A DNA stretch of 64,000 bases from NCBI GenBank assembly GCA_036489565.1, contig DASXFN010000032.1, positions 1 through 64,000 on the forward strand, read 5' to 3'. Of this stretch, positions 16,848 to 24,943 are shown piece after piece. Within the stretch, counting starts at the first letter, position 1; each line of letters starts with the position of its first letter. A program made the translations under genes and the position numbers. The notes beneath the pieces were generated by a model. It was not told the origin of the DNA. It made no database searches and saw only the letters and a program-made list of their open reading frames with translations. The DNA is from JAICKN01 sp036489565 (GTDB taxonomy: Bacteria; Acidobacteriota; Terriglobia; Terriglobales; Acidobacteriaceae).

Positions 16848-17692
16848 CGTAGCTCTCGCAGTCTGGCATCCTTGGCGGCAATCAAGGTGGCTTTCGCTTG
16901 GTTATCTTTGGCGTTTTCCGCTTGCGTATAGGCGGTGGTGAAGATTTCCCGAAGTTCCGCCGCGTTCCGGGCAGCGCGTATCTTCTTCATCGTGTCATTC
17001 ACGCTAGCGGAGGGTTGATTGGCTGCGGATGCGCTTCCGTCCACATCGGGAGTTCCGTCGGCGAGCCCGGTTGCCGCCATCAACGTATAGCGTTCGAGGT
17101 ACTTTGCGCTTGAGCCGATCGCTTGGATGGCGTTCTTACTTCCCGAATGGTCAATCGGGCCTTGCAGGGTGGTCTGCTCACTGTGGCCGAGCTTATGGGT
17201 GAGAATGCAGGTCACGCGGATGGTTTCGGTATTCGGTTGCTCGGTGACCCAGCGATGCGAGATGCCATGCTTGCTCATCTCCGCCAGGATGATTCCGTGA
17301 ATGTGATCGAGCGTGGAATACCACCATTCGATCTCAATTTCTTTGCCATTTTTCACACTGGTAAATTTGGCAAGCTCGTTTTTGGTGATCTCCGGCGGGT
17401 TGGCTTTGAAAGCGTTCATCGCCACGACGTAGGCTTTCTTGGCTTCGTTTTTCTCCCAACGCTCCTGCAAATCCATCAAGCGATTTAATTCTTCGACGTT
17501 GGCTTTCTGCGATACCGCGATGCGGAGCAGCTCGTTCGGCGTGGCCGCTTCGATATTCTGAATGGCCGTAGGTAATACCTCGATAGCCTGGGACGCGGGA
17601 ATGAACTTCTTCCACCAGCGTTCCGATTGTGGCGGCTTCTTACGGTTCGGAAAAGCCTCCAATTGCGCGTTCAACGGTCGAGCGGTTGCCAT
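16844..17692 (-). CDS. ERF-family single-strand annealing protein
   Basis: 282 residues. The ERF core occupies about 55-215, with the signature SKNAIQAIGSSAKYLERY and following TGLA. ERF proteins (named from P22) form rings that anneal complementary single strands and help circularise phage DNA. It is coupled by 4-nt overlap to the YqaJ exonuclease. The C-terminal 60 residues are a separate helical segment. Confidence 0.9.
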   Translation of the reverse strand: MATARPLNAQLEAFPNRKKPPQSERWWKKFIPASQAIEVLPTAIQNIEAATPNELLRIAVSQKANVEELNRLMDLQERWEKNEAKKAYVVAMNAFKANPPEITKNELAKFTSVKNGKEIEIEWWYSTLDHIHGIILAEMSKHGISHRWVTEQPNTETIRVTCILTHKLGHSEQTTLQGPIDHSGSKNAIQAIGSSAKYLERYTLMAATGLADGTPDVDGSASAANQPSASVNDTMKKIRAARNAAELREIFTTAYTQAENAKDNQAKATLIAAKDARLRELR

Positions 17693-17712
17693 GTTTTTAT
17701 TTCCTCCAATTT

Positions 17713-17817
17713 TTATTTCCAGTGCATGAAAAACGCGGCGATCTCTCCGAGTCCGTAGATCACCAGGACGAGACCTGCAAGCATCAAGGCAATGCCGAAG
17801 GGACGGTTGGGCTTCAT
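17713..17817 (-). CDS. Small membrane protein (DUF3185-like)
   Basis: 34 residues beginning MKPN with one glycine-containing hydrophobic helix, resembling the tiny DUF3185 membrane proteins. The ATG overlaps the previous stop by 4 nt. Function unknown. Confidence 0.55.
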   Translation of the reverse strand: MKPNRPFGIALMLAGLVLVIYGLGEIAAFFMHWK

Positions 17818-17996
17818 GCGCTGACCGTTTCGTCCGCGAAAATCGGTTTCAAGAGTTCGTCGGCTTGCTTCTGGATGTAGTCCTGGGCGTGACTCACCAG
17901 GCGGTAAGGCTGCATGGCGGCGTAGCTGGCGCAATCAACTTTGGCACGGGTGAGAATCTTGTAGGCTTCGGTGAGCGCTTCGAGTTGCTTATCCAC
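17814..17996 (-). CDS. Hypothetical phage protein
   Basis: 60 residues, helical; the start lies inside the end of the preceding gene (8-nt overlap), as is common in this operon. Not recognised. Confidence 0.6.
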   Translation of the reverse strand: MDKQLEALTEAYKILTRAKVDCASYAAMQPYRLVSHAQDYIQKQADELLKPIFADETVSA

Positions 17997-18411
17997 GGCT
18001 CACCTCACTTTCATCGCGCACAATCCACTTCAAGCGTGAACCGAAAATCATTCTCGCGGGCAGTGCGATTCCCGGGCCAAGTCCCCATTCGGGCGGAGTA
18101 GGCTTACACAGAATCAGTTCAAATGTATTTTCTTCCTCAGTCCGAGCCACTAAAGGCATTTGCTGGCCGGAAGGTTTAGCGGTAAATTTCTTTCGTCCTC
18201 CACCGCGCAACCCCGTGGCTTTCTGCCATTCATTTTTGTCAATCGTGTAGCTTGCTGGTCCGGTTCCGGGATGAGTATGGGGAATTTCCCCGCCGGAATG
18301 AGAATGCACAATTCTTCCGTTGTCCCATTTCCCGGTACGGTCGTACAAGCCGCCGTGCGCGAAAGGCCCGCCGCAGATAAGGTGCTCGTGAACTTCGAGA
18401 GTTTTATCCAC
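17989..18411 (-). CDS. Hypothetical phage protein
   Basis: 140 residues. The N-terminal half is unusually rich in histidine and glycine (HEHLICGGPFAHGG, HSHSGG, PHTHPG), a possible metal-binding region. 8-nt overlap with both neighbours. Not recognised. Confidence 0.6.
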   Translation of the reverse strand: MDKTLEVHEHLICGGPFAHGGLYDRTGKWDNGRIVHSHSGGEIPHTHPGTGPASYTIDKNEWQKATGLRGGGRKKFTAKPSGQQMPLVARTEEENTFELILCKPTPPEWGLGPGIALPARMIFGSRLKWIVRDESEVSRG

Positions 18412-18679
18412 GGCTCACCTCCCGAAAATGCTTCCCGCAGTACTCCATTTCCTCGGAAAGATCGAATACGGTGGCCCGTGCTGCGCAAAGTTCGCCATTA
18501 CAAGCCCCGGAGACGGTTTCGGGGTACTCATACTGGCAGGAACCGAGTTGCAGTGCGCTGTGGGCCAGCAGGACGCGATCCACGCACGCTATAGCGTCGT
18601 CAATGGCCGCGGAATAGACCTGTGGAAATTCGGGGTGGTGGATTACTGCTACAGTGTGGGAAACCATGTGAGCCTCCAA
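18404..18679 (-). CDS. Hypothetical phage protein, first of the leftward operon
   Basis: 91 residues with six scattered cysteines (two of them in CQYE and CNGELC). It is the promoter-proximal gene of the recombination operon, starting about 75 nt from the operator-bearing promoter. Such a position is often used for anti-termination or anti-host proteins, but there is no motif to confirm this. Confidence 0.6.
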   Translation of the reverse strand: MEAHMVSHTVAVIHHPEFPQVYSAAIDDAIACVDRVLLAHSALQLGSCQYEYPETVSGACNGELCAARATVFDLSEEMEYCGKHFREVSRG

Positions 18680-18752
18680 TCAAGGCTTGCTTGGGTTAGG
18701 GCTGATCGGGTGTGCAACCACTCGGTCAGTCCGCTATCGTTTTACTGAAACA

Positions 18753-18781
18753 ATTATTTCACCGTAGCTCTACGGTGTCAA
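18753..18781 (-). promoter_or_regulatory. Leftward early promoter with embedded 18-bp operator
   Basis: Reading the minus strand: -35 TTGACA (18781-18776), a 17-bp spacer, -10 AATAAT (18758-18753). The spacer and -35 edge are occupied by CACCGTAG-CT-CTACGGTG (18760-18777), a perfect 8-bp inverted repeat with 2-nt centre. A dimeric repressor bound there would block the promoter, so this is the best candidate for the lysogenic control site. Confidence 0.75.
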
Positions 18782-18791
18782 GAGTATTTTC

Positions 18792-18821
18792 TTGCATATC
18801 GAAGAGGTACGATGGTAATAT
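18792..18821 (+). promoter_or_regulatory. Rightward promoter for the 51-residue basic protein
   Basis: TTGCAT (18792-18797), 18-bp spacer, TAATAT (18816-18821). The ATG at 18829 is only 7 nt beyond the -10 box, so the mRNA would be leaderless or nearly so. Confidence 0.5.
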
Positions 18822-18828
18822 CCGGCGC

Positions 18829-18984
18829 ATGGACGTACGAGAAATGGGGCGCATGGGCGGATTAGCTCGTGCAAAGTCTATGACGGCGAAAGAGCGGCGG
18901 GAATCCGCCAGGAAAGCCTCGAAAGCCGCCGCTGTGGCTCGTACCGCCAAAGCCCGCCAGAAGAAAAAGCCCAAAAGTACCTAG
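18829..18984 (+). CDS. Small basic protein, possible phage regulator
   Basis: 51 residues with the pattern MGGLARAKSMTAKERRESARKA, a short helical motif seen in many small bacterial proteins, then a lysine-rich tail. It is divergent from the leftward operon and shares its control region, the position where a temperate phage usually keeps its repressor or Cro. No helix-turn-helix is evident, so the regulatory role is inference. No ribosome-binding site is visible. Confidence 0.5.
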   Translation: MDVREMGRMGGLARAKSMTAKERRESARKASKAAAVARTAKARQKKKPKST

Positions 18985-19007
18985 TGCGTAATCGCCCATT
19001 CGTGCCC

Positions 19008-19036
19008 TTGTCAATGTTTCACCGTGCTGGCAAGAT
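19008..19036 (+). promoter_or_regulatory. Promoter for the exported gene pair, with operator half-site
   Basis: TTGTCA (19008-19013), 17-bp spacer, CAAGAT (19031-19036). The spacer contains TTTCACCGT, the same 9 bases that begin the palindromic operator at 18758-18766, suggesting shared control. Confidence 0.45.
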
Positions 19037-19056
19037 GGTCTCGATTGGAGCGAATC

Positions 19057-19488
19057 ATGAAAAGTGTTTTGATAACTTTATTTCTCGCGCTAAGCGTAAG
19101 CCAGGTCGCCGCGCAAAAAGTTTATGTGACTTCCTCGGCCAATGACATCATCGGTCAGCGTTTTACTTTTGCTTTAAAAGAAGCGGTTCGCAAATCTGCA
19201 ACATGGAGCCTAGTACCCACGTCCGGTACTGATTTTAGGGTGGAGTTGGTTTCAATTAATCCTGATTCGGGAATAGATACCCAGCATCAAACTGCGATCT
19301 CCGTCACAATTGAATTTGAGGGCGTCTCGCAAGATTGCAAGATGTGTCGTTGGCCGTTGGATCACGAAATATACATCGTGGGAAGCGAGAAGGTTGACGA
19401 GATGTCGGGAACTTTACTGGCGAAACTCGATCAGATTAGTGGTGACATTAAGCAAGTCATTGCCGCCGCGACTCCCGCGAAACCCTGA
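19057..19488 (+). CDS. Exported phage protein of unknown function
   Basis: 143 residues from ATG 19057 (GGAG upstream). Clear Sec signal peptide (hydrophobic residues 4-14, cleavage after VAAQ). The mature part of about 123 residues is alpha/beta with a CKMC pair. It forms a two-gene unit with a secreted HNH nuclease. Expressed apart from the late genes, it could act in the lysogen's periplasm, for example in superinfection exclusion; this is speculative. Confidence 0.7.
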   Translation: MKSVLITLFLALSVSQVAAQKVYVTSSANDIIGQRFTFALKEAVRKSATWSLVPTSGTDFRVELVSINPDSGIDTQHQTAISVTIEFEGVSQDCKMCRWPLDHEIYIVGSEKVDEMSGTLLAKLDQISGDIKQVIAAATPAKP

Positions 19489-19491
19489 GTG

Positions 19492-19779
19492 ATGCGAACC
19501 TTTTTCCTCATCTGTCTTCTACTTTTCGCCCTCACCTGTTCGGCGCGAACCCATCGCTCCGCGAAAGTGCGGCGCGACTTTCAGCGAATATCCCCCTGCC
19601 CTTCCACCGGACAGAGATCAGGAACTTGTCCCGGCTACATCAAAGATCACATCAAACCACTTTGCGCGGGCGGGCCGGACGCGATCTCCAACATGCAATG
19701 GCAAAGCGTTGCGGCGGCTAAAGTGAAAGACCGCTGGGAGCGGCAAATTTGTGCCGCCGTGACTCCCGCCAAGCCCTGA
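19492..19779 (+). CDS. Secreted HNH endonuclease
   Basis: 95 residues; ATG 19492 follows the previous stop by 3 nt (GTG 19489 possible). Signal-peptide-like N-terminus with a lipobox-like LTCS, then a compact HNH domain: CPSTG, CPGYIKDHIKPLCAGG, NMQWQ, KD. The DH pair and the Asn/Gln strand match small exported HNH nucleases found in bacteria. It presumably cuts DNA in the periplasm or outside the cell. Its last codons (TPAKP) nearly duplicate the end of the preceding gene. Confidence 0.75.
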   Translation: MRTFFLICLLLFALTCSARTHRSAKVRRDFQRISPCPSTGQRSGTCPGYIKDHIKPLCAGGPDAISNMQWQSVAAAKVKDRWERQICAAVTPAKP

Positions 19780-19931
19780 CTTCCCCACCCGGCATAGCCC
19801 ATCAGTAACTTCCCTTCCTTCCCGCTTTGGCATTAGAGTGATTTCGCACCTCCCCATGTAAGGCACCTTCCGCGCCATGCGGATGTTCCCAAGTAGTCCC
19901 CTGCTAGTCGTGTCTCTATAAAACCAAATTT

Positions 19932-20261
19932 ATGAATGTAGGCGTGCTGAATTCTTCTCAGCCTATTGGGGCGAAGCCTTCTCAGTTCACCGATCGCGAT
20001 GGCGCGGAATTTCTCGTGCAGCGAATGGTCGCCGAAAGAATTTCGCGCAAGGTGATCCGATTTTTGCCGCTCGATTCCACTTTCCGGCAATTTCGGCCAC
20101 TGAACCCACAGGCTCGTTATATTCCGGAGCGGCTTACTTCCGGCGAAATTCCTGGCGTGAAATACATTTCCACGAGTTATAAAAATCGTCGCAATGTCGT
20201 AGTGCTCCGGGCCTTGACTCGGATATGGTGGCGCGAAACATGTGCCCAAAAAGCGAATTAG
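19932..20261 (+). CDS. Hypothetical phage protein
   Basis: 109 residues, basic, no recognised motif. An overlapping longer ORF exists on the other strand (19833-20444), but the plus strand agrees with the neighbouring genes. Moderate support only. Confidence 0.45.
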   Translation: MNVGVLNSSQPIGAKPSQFTDRDGAEFLVQRMVAERISRKVIRFLPLDSTFRQFRPLNPQARYIPERLTSGEIPGVKYISTSYKNRRNVVVLRALTRIWWRETCAQKAN

Positions 20262-20267
20262 GAATGA

Positions 20268-20456
20268 GTGGTCAAATTCGGCGAGATCAAGCTGATCGTG
20301 GAAATGGAACTCATCCGCCGCACGCCAGGCGGAGACGAACTCTCGCGGGAGATGACAGAAATTCTGGCGCTGGTGATCTACGATGAATACGAACTCTTCC
20401 CCACAAACCCAGACCGAGACCGTTTTTCTCAACGTGGACCGCATGCTTACGACTGA
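20268..20456 (+). CDS. Hypothetical phage protein
   Basis: 62 residues from GTG 20268. Its 3' end overlaps the next candidate gene by 74 nt in another frame, so one of the two may be wrong or both are compressed. Not recognised. Confidence 0.4.
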   Translation: MVKFGEIKLIVEMELIRRTPGGDELSREMTEILALVIYDEYELFPTNPDRDRFSQRGPHAYD

Positions 20457-20583
20457 GGATCTGATTACTCGAGTAATGAAGGACCGCGCCCGGCCGCGCG
20501 CCTCGCACCTGATCTGCTTTAACTGTCTAACCGGCGCCCATGCTTTTTGTGAGGGCTGCCGCTGCGTGTGCTGTGAAGACTAG
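20383..20583 (+). CDS. Small cysteine-rich protein
   Basis: 66 residues; the C-terminal 25 carry CFNC and CEGCRCVCC, indicating zinc binding. It is followed directly by a terminator. Function unknown. Confidence 0.5.
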   Translation: MNTNSSPQTQTETVFLNVDRMLTTEDLITRVMKDRARPRASHLICFNCLTGAHAFCEGCRCVCCED

Positions 20584-20591
20584 GCGCGCGC

Positions 20592-20622
20592 ATGTCCGAA
20601 TCTATTATTTTCGGACATTTTT
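20592..20622 (+). terminator. Intrinsic terminator before the recombinase gene
   Basis: ATGTCCGAA (20592-20600) and TTCGGACAT (20610-20618) form a perfect 9-bp stem, 9-nt loop, followed by a run of T. It separates the small cargo genes from the recombinase and late operon. Confidence 0.75.
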
Positions 20623-20644
20623 GATTCTTTTTGATTGAATTCAA

Positions 20645-21199
20645 ATGCCGCACGAGCTCTCAATTCAGCAAATTCTTAGGCTTCTACAGGCGGCGAAAGA
20701 ACAGGACGAGTTGCATTGGTTGGCGATGGCCGTAGCTTTCAATCACGCGCTCCGGGCTTCGGAAGTGATTGCAATTAAACCGAGTTTTCTGGTGGATGGG
20801 AAGATCACAATGCGGCGCAAGAAGCGTTCGAATGATGTGAACGACGAGCTGGTGGAGCATGAAAATATACTCATCAGCGAGCGAAAACCACTGCTTGAAT
20901 TAGCTTCGAGAATCAAATTTAATCAACGCCTCTTTCCTGTCACTACCAGGACCTTCCAGCGCTGGGTCCACGCCGCCGGCGAGAGCGCCGGACTCCCCGA
21001 ATTACTCTGTCATCCCCATACTCTCAAGCACTCCATTCTCTTCTTTCTCCGCCGTAACGGTATGGATATAGACCAGTTACGGCCCTATTCAGGCCACAAG
21101 CATGTGGATTCTCTGAATGTCTATTCTGGCTTCACGCGAGAGGAGACGGAGCCGCTGGTGCGCGCCGCATTCGGGAAGATACCCCTTTCGGTCGCTTGA
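20645..21199 (+). CDS. Short tyrosine recombinase (catalytic domain only)
   Basis: 184 residues, about half the usual integrase length, lacking an N-terminal arm- or core-binding domain. Catalytic residues: R37 (LRASEV), H125, H151 in GHKH and nucleophile Y160. The second arginine of HxxR is lysine here (HTLK128). It may be the prophage integrase although it lies 13 kb from attL, or a resolvase for genome multimers. It is just upstream of the terminase genes and after a terminator. Confidence 0.8.
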   Translation: MPHELSIQQILRLLQAAKEQDELHWLAMAVAFNHALRASEVIAIKPSFLVDGKITMRRKKRSNDVNDELVEHENILISERKPLLELASRIKFNQRLFPVTTRTFQRWVHAAGESAGLPELLCHPHTLKHSILFFLRRNGMDIDQLRPYSGHKHVDSLNVYSGFTREETEPLVRAAFGKIPLSVA

Positions 21200-21229
21200 T
21201 TGTTTTGATTTAGTACAGCGATTTCAAAC

Positions 21230-21601
21230 GTGGGCGGAAAGCGACAAGGAGCTGGGCGGCACAAGCGGGGTTGTGAATGCGAGAAGTGTCAGGACAAAGG
21301 CGCGGGATCCCGTCCTACCGACGCTAACCTGGCACGCAGGCTTAAGGCCAAGATCGCGGCGGAAAAGCAATGGCTGAAGATTCTCGAAATCGAAATCGAG
21401 TTGGCCGAGAAGAAGCAGGACACCGGGCCACTCAAGCGCACGCTGATGTATCTGGATGATCGGGACCTCGGAAAGCCCATGGACACCGTGAACCACGTCC
21501 ACAAAGAACCCATTCAAGTGGAAGCCACCATAAAAATCTCCGAAATCGTCCGCGAAGTGCGGGAACGCAAATTGAACTATGAGCGCAGCCGAAACCGCTA
21601 A
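21230..21601 (+). CDS. Probable terminase small subunit
   Basis: 123 residues from GTG 21230, starting GGKRQGAGRHKRG, the glycine/basic opening common in small terminase subunits, followed by a helical coiled-coil region. It ends 23 nt inside the large-subunit gene. It would recognise the packaging site and load the motor. Identification rests on position plus the N-terminal pattern. Confidence 0.65.
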   Translation: MGGKRQGAGRHKRGCECEKCQDKGAGSRPTDANLARRLKAKIAAEKQWLKILEIEIELAEKKQDTGPLKRTLMYLDDRDLGKPMDTVNHVHKEPIQVEATIKISEIVREVRERKLNYERSRNR

Positions 21602-23099
21602 CCCCTTGGCCGAAGTGCAACGCGAGCTGGCCGAGTTCGTCCACGATCCGCTGGGATTTGTGATGTGCGCCTACCCGTGGGGACACGGGGACCTGGCCGG
21701 CGAAGCTGGACCGCGCGCGCACCAGAGAAAACTACTCCGCGAGCTGGGCGACCATCTCCAGAATCCCGAAACCCGCTACAAACCCTTCCGTAAAACAGTT
21801 AGCTCCGGCCATGGCATCGGTAAGACCGCCGAGATCAGTTGGCTCACACATTGGGGACTCTCCACCTTCGAAGATTGCAAAGTAATTCTGATGGCCGGCA
21901 CCGGCGATCAGTTGAAGACCAAAACCCAGCCAGAAGTGGCGAAGTGGTTTCGCCTGGGATTGAACGCGGATTTCTTTGAAGTCAATGTGACCTCAATTAA
22001 AGCGCGCGAAGAAGGACACGAGCAGACCTGGCGCGCGGATTTCACTACATGGTCGGAAGAAAACCCGCAAGCCTCCGCCGGCGCCCACAATCGGCGCAAG
22101 CGTCTCATCATCATTTACGAAGAAGCCGCCGGCATTCCTGACACCATCTGGAAGACGCAGGAAGGCGCAATGACCGATGCAGATACAGAAATCATCTGGA
22201 TCGCCATCAGTCAATGCACGCGCTCCGAGGGATTCTTTTACGAAGCGGTTTTCGGCACACAAAAGCATCGCTGGCATCCGGAGGTGATTGATTCGCGCGA
22301 CGTGGAAGGCGTGAACGTCGAAGAGATCAACGAAGACATTAAAGTTTATGGACCGAATTCCGATCACGTCCGCGTGCGTTGGTTAGGTCTCTTCCCTCTC
22401 GCTGGCGAAGGCAAGTTTATTGATTTAGAGATGGTACAGAATGCGCAATCGCGTCATTTACCTACTTTCAATGATGACGCGCTGATCGCTGGCGTGGATC
22501 TGTCCTGGGGCGGCTCAGACGATACGGTGATTCGTTTTCGCCGCGGCTTCGATGCCCGCGCGATTCCCGCGATAAAGATACGCGGCCAGTTCACCAAAAA
22601 CCCCGCCGTGATTCGCGAGCGCCTGGCGGACATATTACGTTCAAACTACAACGGCCAGCCGGTCACGATGATGTTTCTCGACAACTCCGGCGTGGGCGGA
22701 AATGCCGGCGCGATTCTCGCGGGGCTGCAAAATCTCAATTTACGAAATGTGATGGGTATCAACTTCGGCGATTCGGCGCTTAACGACAGGTTCTACGTGC
22801 TTCGCCGTGATGAGATGTGGGGCAAAATGAAGGACTGGCTGCGGGACGGCGGCTGTATTGATCGGGATTCGGAACTTGCGACCGACCTGCAAAAGCCAGT
22901 CTTAATGTCGGATACCAGTCAGCGAATCAAGCTAGAACCGAAAGACGCGATGAAGAAACGCCTATCGAAGATGGGCCTTGATTCCTCTTCGCCCGACGAT
23001 GCAGACGCACTGGCGCTGACCTTCGCTATGCCGGTGCTGCCAAAACCGAAACCAAAGTCGAATCAGAGTAAACCGCGTTCTTACTCGGCTTGGGGATAA
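21579..23099 (+). CDS. Terminase large subunit
   Basis: 506 residues. ATPase half: Walker A SSGHGIGKT at 75-83, Walker B LIIIYEEA near 176-183. Nuclease half: first metal aspartate in AGVDLSWGG near 305, FLDNSGVGG near 365, and a final acidic DDADALALT near 480, an RNase-H-like fold. It powers DNA translocation into the procapsid and cuts the concatemer. Length and motifs are complete. Confidence 0.92.
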   Translation: MSAAETANPLAEVQRELAEFVHDPLGFVMCAYPWGHGDLAGEAGPRAHQRKLLRELGDHLQNPETRYKPFRKTVSSGHGIGKTAEISWLTHWGLSTFEDCKVILMAGTGDQLKTKTQPEVAKWFRLGLNADFFEVNVTSIKAREEGHEQTWRADFTTWSEENPQASAGAHNRRKRLIIIYEEAAGIPDTIWKTQEGAMTDADTEIIWIAISQCTRSEGFFYEAVFGTQKHRWHPEVIDSRDVEGVNVEEINEDIKVYGPNSDHVRVRWLGLFPLAGEGKFIDLEMVQNAQSRHLPTFNDDALIAGVDLSWGGSDDTVIRFRRGFDARAIPAIKIRGQFTKNPAVIRERLADILRSNYNGQPVTMMFLDNSGVGGNAGAILAGLQNLNLRNVMGINFGDSALNDRFYVLRRDEMWGKMKDWLRDGGCIDRDSELATDLQKPVLMSDTSQRIKLEPKDAMKKRLSKMGLDSSSPDDADALALTFAMPVLPKPKPKSNQSKPRSYSAWG

Positions 23100-23107
23100 A
23101 TAAATCA

Positions 23108-23263
23108 ATGAAAATTTCCCAGCTTATTGAAGCCCTGCAAAAACTTGACCCCACCCTATTAGTCACGCGGCCTGATGGTGAAAATATAAACCGCGATGTG
23201 ACGAAACTGGAAGTCAGTCCGGATTACCACCATTCCGAATTGGAAGTCTTAGTGATCTCATGA
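23108..23263 (+). CDS. Hypothetical phage protein
   Basis: 51 residues; ATG 23108 lies 8 nt after the terminase stop, and the stop overlaps the next start (ATGATG). Compact alpha/beta composition beginning MKISQLIEAL. Not recognised. Confidence 0.6.
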   Translation: MKISQLIEALQKLDPTLLVTRPDGENINRDVTKLEVSPDYHHSELEVLVIS

Positions 23264-23670
23264 TGCCCGCAAACATCTTCGCGCAACGCTCTCTCGGTGG
23301 CCCGATGGCCGCGCAGCCTTCCATGATGCAGCAAACGGCGCAACCTCCGGCAGCACAACCGCAACCGCAGGCAGCGCCGCCGCAAATGCAGCCACCGAAT
23401 CCCGCACAAATTCAAAGCGGCGCAGTCCCGGCGATGCAGCGCCCACTGCCGGTTCCACAGATTCCGCCTTCCATGGCCGCTCCGCAATCGGGAGCGATGC
23501 CCGCCACGCAAAACGCTTTGAACAGATTTCTGCCGCCGGCACAAATGCAAGCCGCTCCACAACCCTTTGCGCGGCCTTCTGCTCCGATGCCGGCGGCGGG
23601 AATGAATCCACAGCAGCAGCTTCCTCCGCAGGTGATGAACGCCATGCGGATGAGAATGGGGATGTACTGA
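23260..23670 (+). CDS. Proline/glutamine/alanine-rich phage protein
   Basis: 136 residues (start ATG 23260 or 23263), low complexity: repeated P, Q, A and M throughout, so largely disordered. It lies between terminase and portal, where accessory head proteins occur. No domain recognised. Confidence 0.6.
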   Translation: MMPANIFAQRSLGGPMAAQPSMMQQTAQPPAAQPQPQAAPPQMQPPNPAQIQSGAVPAMQRPLPVPQIPPSMAAPQSGAMPATQNALNRFLPPAQMQAAPQPFARPSAPMPAAGMNPQQQLPPQVMNAMRMRMGMY

Positions 23671-23876
23671 TGGCGAAACTAACCTCCAAATCCCGCAACG
23701 CTTTCGCCGATCGCGTCTTCGGCCTGCCGAAGCAACGCGCGTATCCCATGCCCGATAAGAAGCATGCGCGCCTGGCAAAGAGCGGCGCATCCCGCGCGGA
23801 AAGAATTGGCAATATCACTCGTACACAGGAAGCCCAGATCGACCGCAAGGCCAACCGCAAACTGCGGGGCCGCTAG
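23670..23876 (+). CDS. Small phage protein of the 'RNAF...YPMPDKKHAR' type (DUF6582-like)
   Basis: 68 basic residues. The core LTSKSRNAFADRVFGLP followed by YPMPDKKHAR resembles a short domain common in phage head regions, where P-x-x-R-x-YP-x-x-D-x-x-HAR is conserved. Overlaps the previous stop by 1 nt. Function unknown, probably head-associated. Confidence 0.65.
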   Translation: MAKLTSKSRNAFADRVFGLPKQRAYPMPDKKHARLAKSGASRAERIGNITRTQEAQIDRKANRKLRGR

Positions 23877-23910
23877 ATTTCATTTTCAAAATTCACCCAA
23901 GGAAAATCCC

Positions 23911-24285
23911 ATGAACTCAGCCTTACAAGTTGGCGTATTCACGCAAGACGCGGTGCAGAAGTTGCTGGCCGCTGCTCTGGTTGCGCTTCCCGCTTCCGGC
24001 GCCGTCGATCCGCACACCGCAAACCGTTACATCATCACTAAAGCCGGAGTGGCCGCATTGACGTTGGCCGCGCCCACAGCGGGAGCTGATGATGGGCTAC
24101 TGATCCAGATTGCTTCGGCGACGGCCAATGCCCATACCGTGACGACGGCCGCGCTGTTTGAAGACGGTACCGCCAACACGAACGTGCTGACTTTCCCCGC
24201 TCATGCGGGAGCTTCGGCCTTACTTATGGCGTATCAGGGAAAGTGGATTGTATTAAACGAGCAGGCAACCTCGCTCACGTCTTAA
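23911..24285 (+). CDS. Possible head decoration protein
   Basis: 124 residues from ATG 23911 (AAGGA upstream; an upstream in-frame extension was rejected because it overlaps the previous gene). All-beta, Ala/Thr/Gly-rich, resembling small capsid-decorating or fibre-knob proteins. Assignment is by composition and position. The 160 nt after it hold no gene. Confidence 0.55.
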   Translation: MNSALQVGVFTQDAVQKLLAAALVALPASGAVDPHTANRYIITKAGVAALTLAAPTAGADDGLLIQIASATANAHTVTTAALFEDGTANTNVLTFPAHAGASALLMAYQGKWIVLNEQATSLTS

Positions 24286-24446
24286 TTATTCTCCGCGCGA
24301 AGAACTCTCCGGGCGGCCCAGCGGGGAGCGCACGGGGCAACGATGCCTCCACTTCCGGGGTGCTTACCTAGCCTGAAAACGTCTCCATCGGAGCGACTAA
24401 CGGGTCAGAGGGCAGCGCGGAGAATTCTGGGCCGCGAAAATTAAAA

Positions 24447-24593
24447 ATGAACCAATCTGCACAGATCATCGAGATACCGCAATCCACGAAAGTACTTCCC
24501 TGCTCGGGTTGTGGACGGGAGTGTATGGCGGGAAAGAATTCGGTCATGGTTTTCTGCCGCGACTGCTCGGCGAAGATGGGAGTCAAGAAGTGA
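24447..24593 (+). CDS. 48-residue zinc-ribbon protein
   Basis: CSGC and CRDC pairs in a protein of 48 residues (residues of about 19-22 and 37-40) give a classic zinc ribbon. The stop overlaps the GTG of the next gene. Function unknown. Confidence 0.6.
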   Translation: MNQSAQIIEIPQSTKVLPCSGCGRECMAGKNSVMVFCRDCSAKMGVKK

Positions 24594-24943
24594 CAATTGC
24601 CGACGAATTAGCCGCTCTCTTGCGGGAAATGCAAATTACTTCCTCAATCGCAGAGGATGTTGATTCTTTGCGTATGGGACAGGATGGGTTTGATCGCATG
24701 ATTTCAATTGACCCTAGCGACCATAACTGGAAAAAGAAAGCGATTTTCTTTTTCGCTGGCGGCACGTCAGGCATAAAAGTGATTTTCGCCCCACTGGAAA
24801 TCCCGCGCGCCATCGAGAGCGGTGAGCAAGTACGCGACGCGGCAAATAGAGTCTTACTGCGACATTTGAAATTGTTCGACTCAGTCGGTGAGCGTCGAGT
24901 TATCGAGCGGTTCGATGGTTTATTTCGAGTCGAGTATGCCTAA
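24590..24943 (+). CDS. Hypothetical phage protein
   Basis: 117 residues from GTG 24590, chosen because it overlaps the previous stop (GTGA). Alpha/beta, no recognised motif. Confidence 0.6.
   Translation: MTIADELAALLREMQITSSIAEDVDSLRMGQDGFDRMISIDPSDHNWKKKAIFFFAGGTSGIKVIFAPLEIPRAIESGEQVRDAANRVLLRHLKLFDSVGERRVIERFDGLFRVEYA

Noticed and set aside
19833..20444. 203-codon minus-strand frame
   Set aside because: Conflicts with three plus-strand candidates that agree in direction with the neighbours; its product shows no recognisable domain. The plus-strand choice is itself only moderately supported.
24286..24446. Possible extra small gene between the decoration-like and zinc-ribbon genes
   Set aside because: No start with a ribosome-binding site and no frame with protein-like composition.
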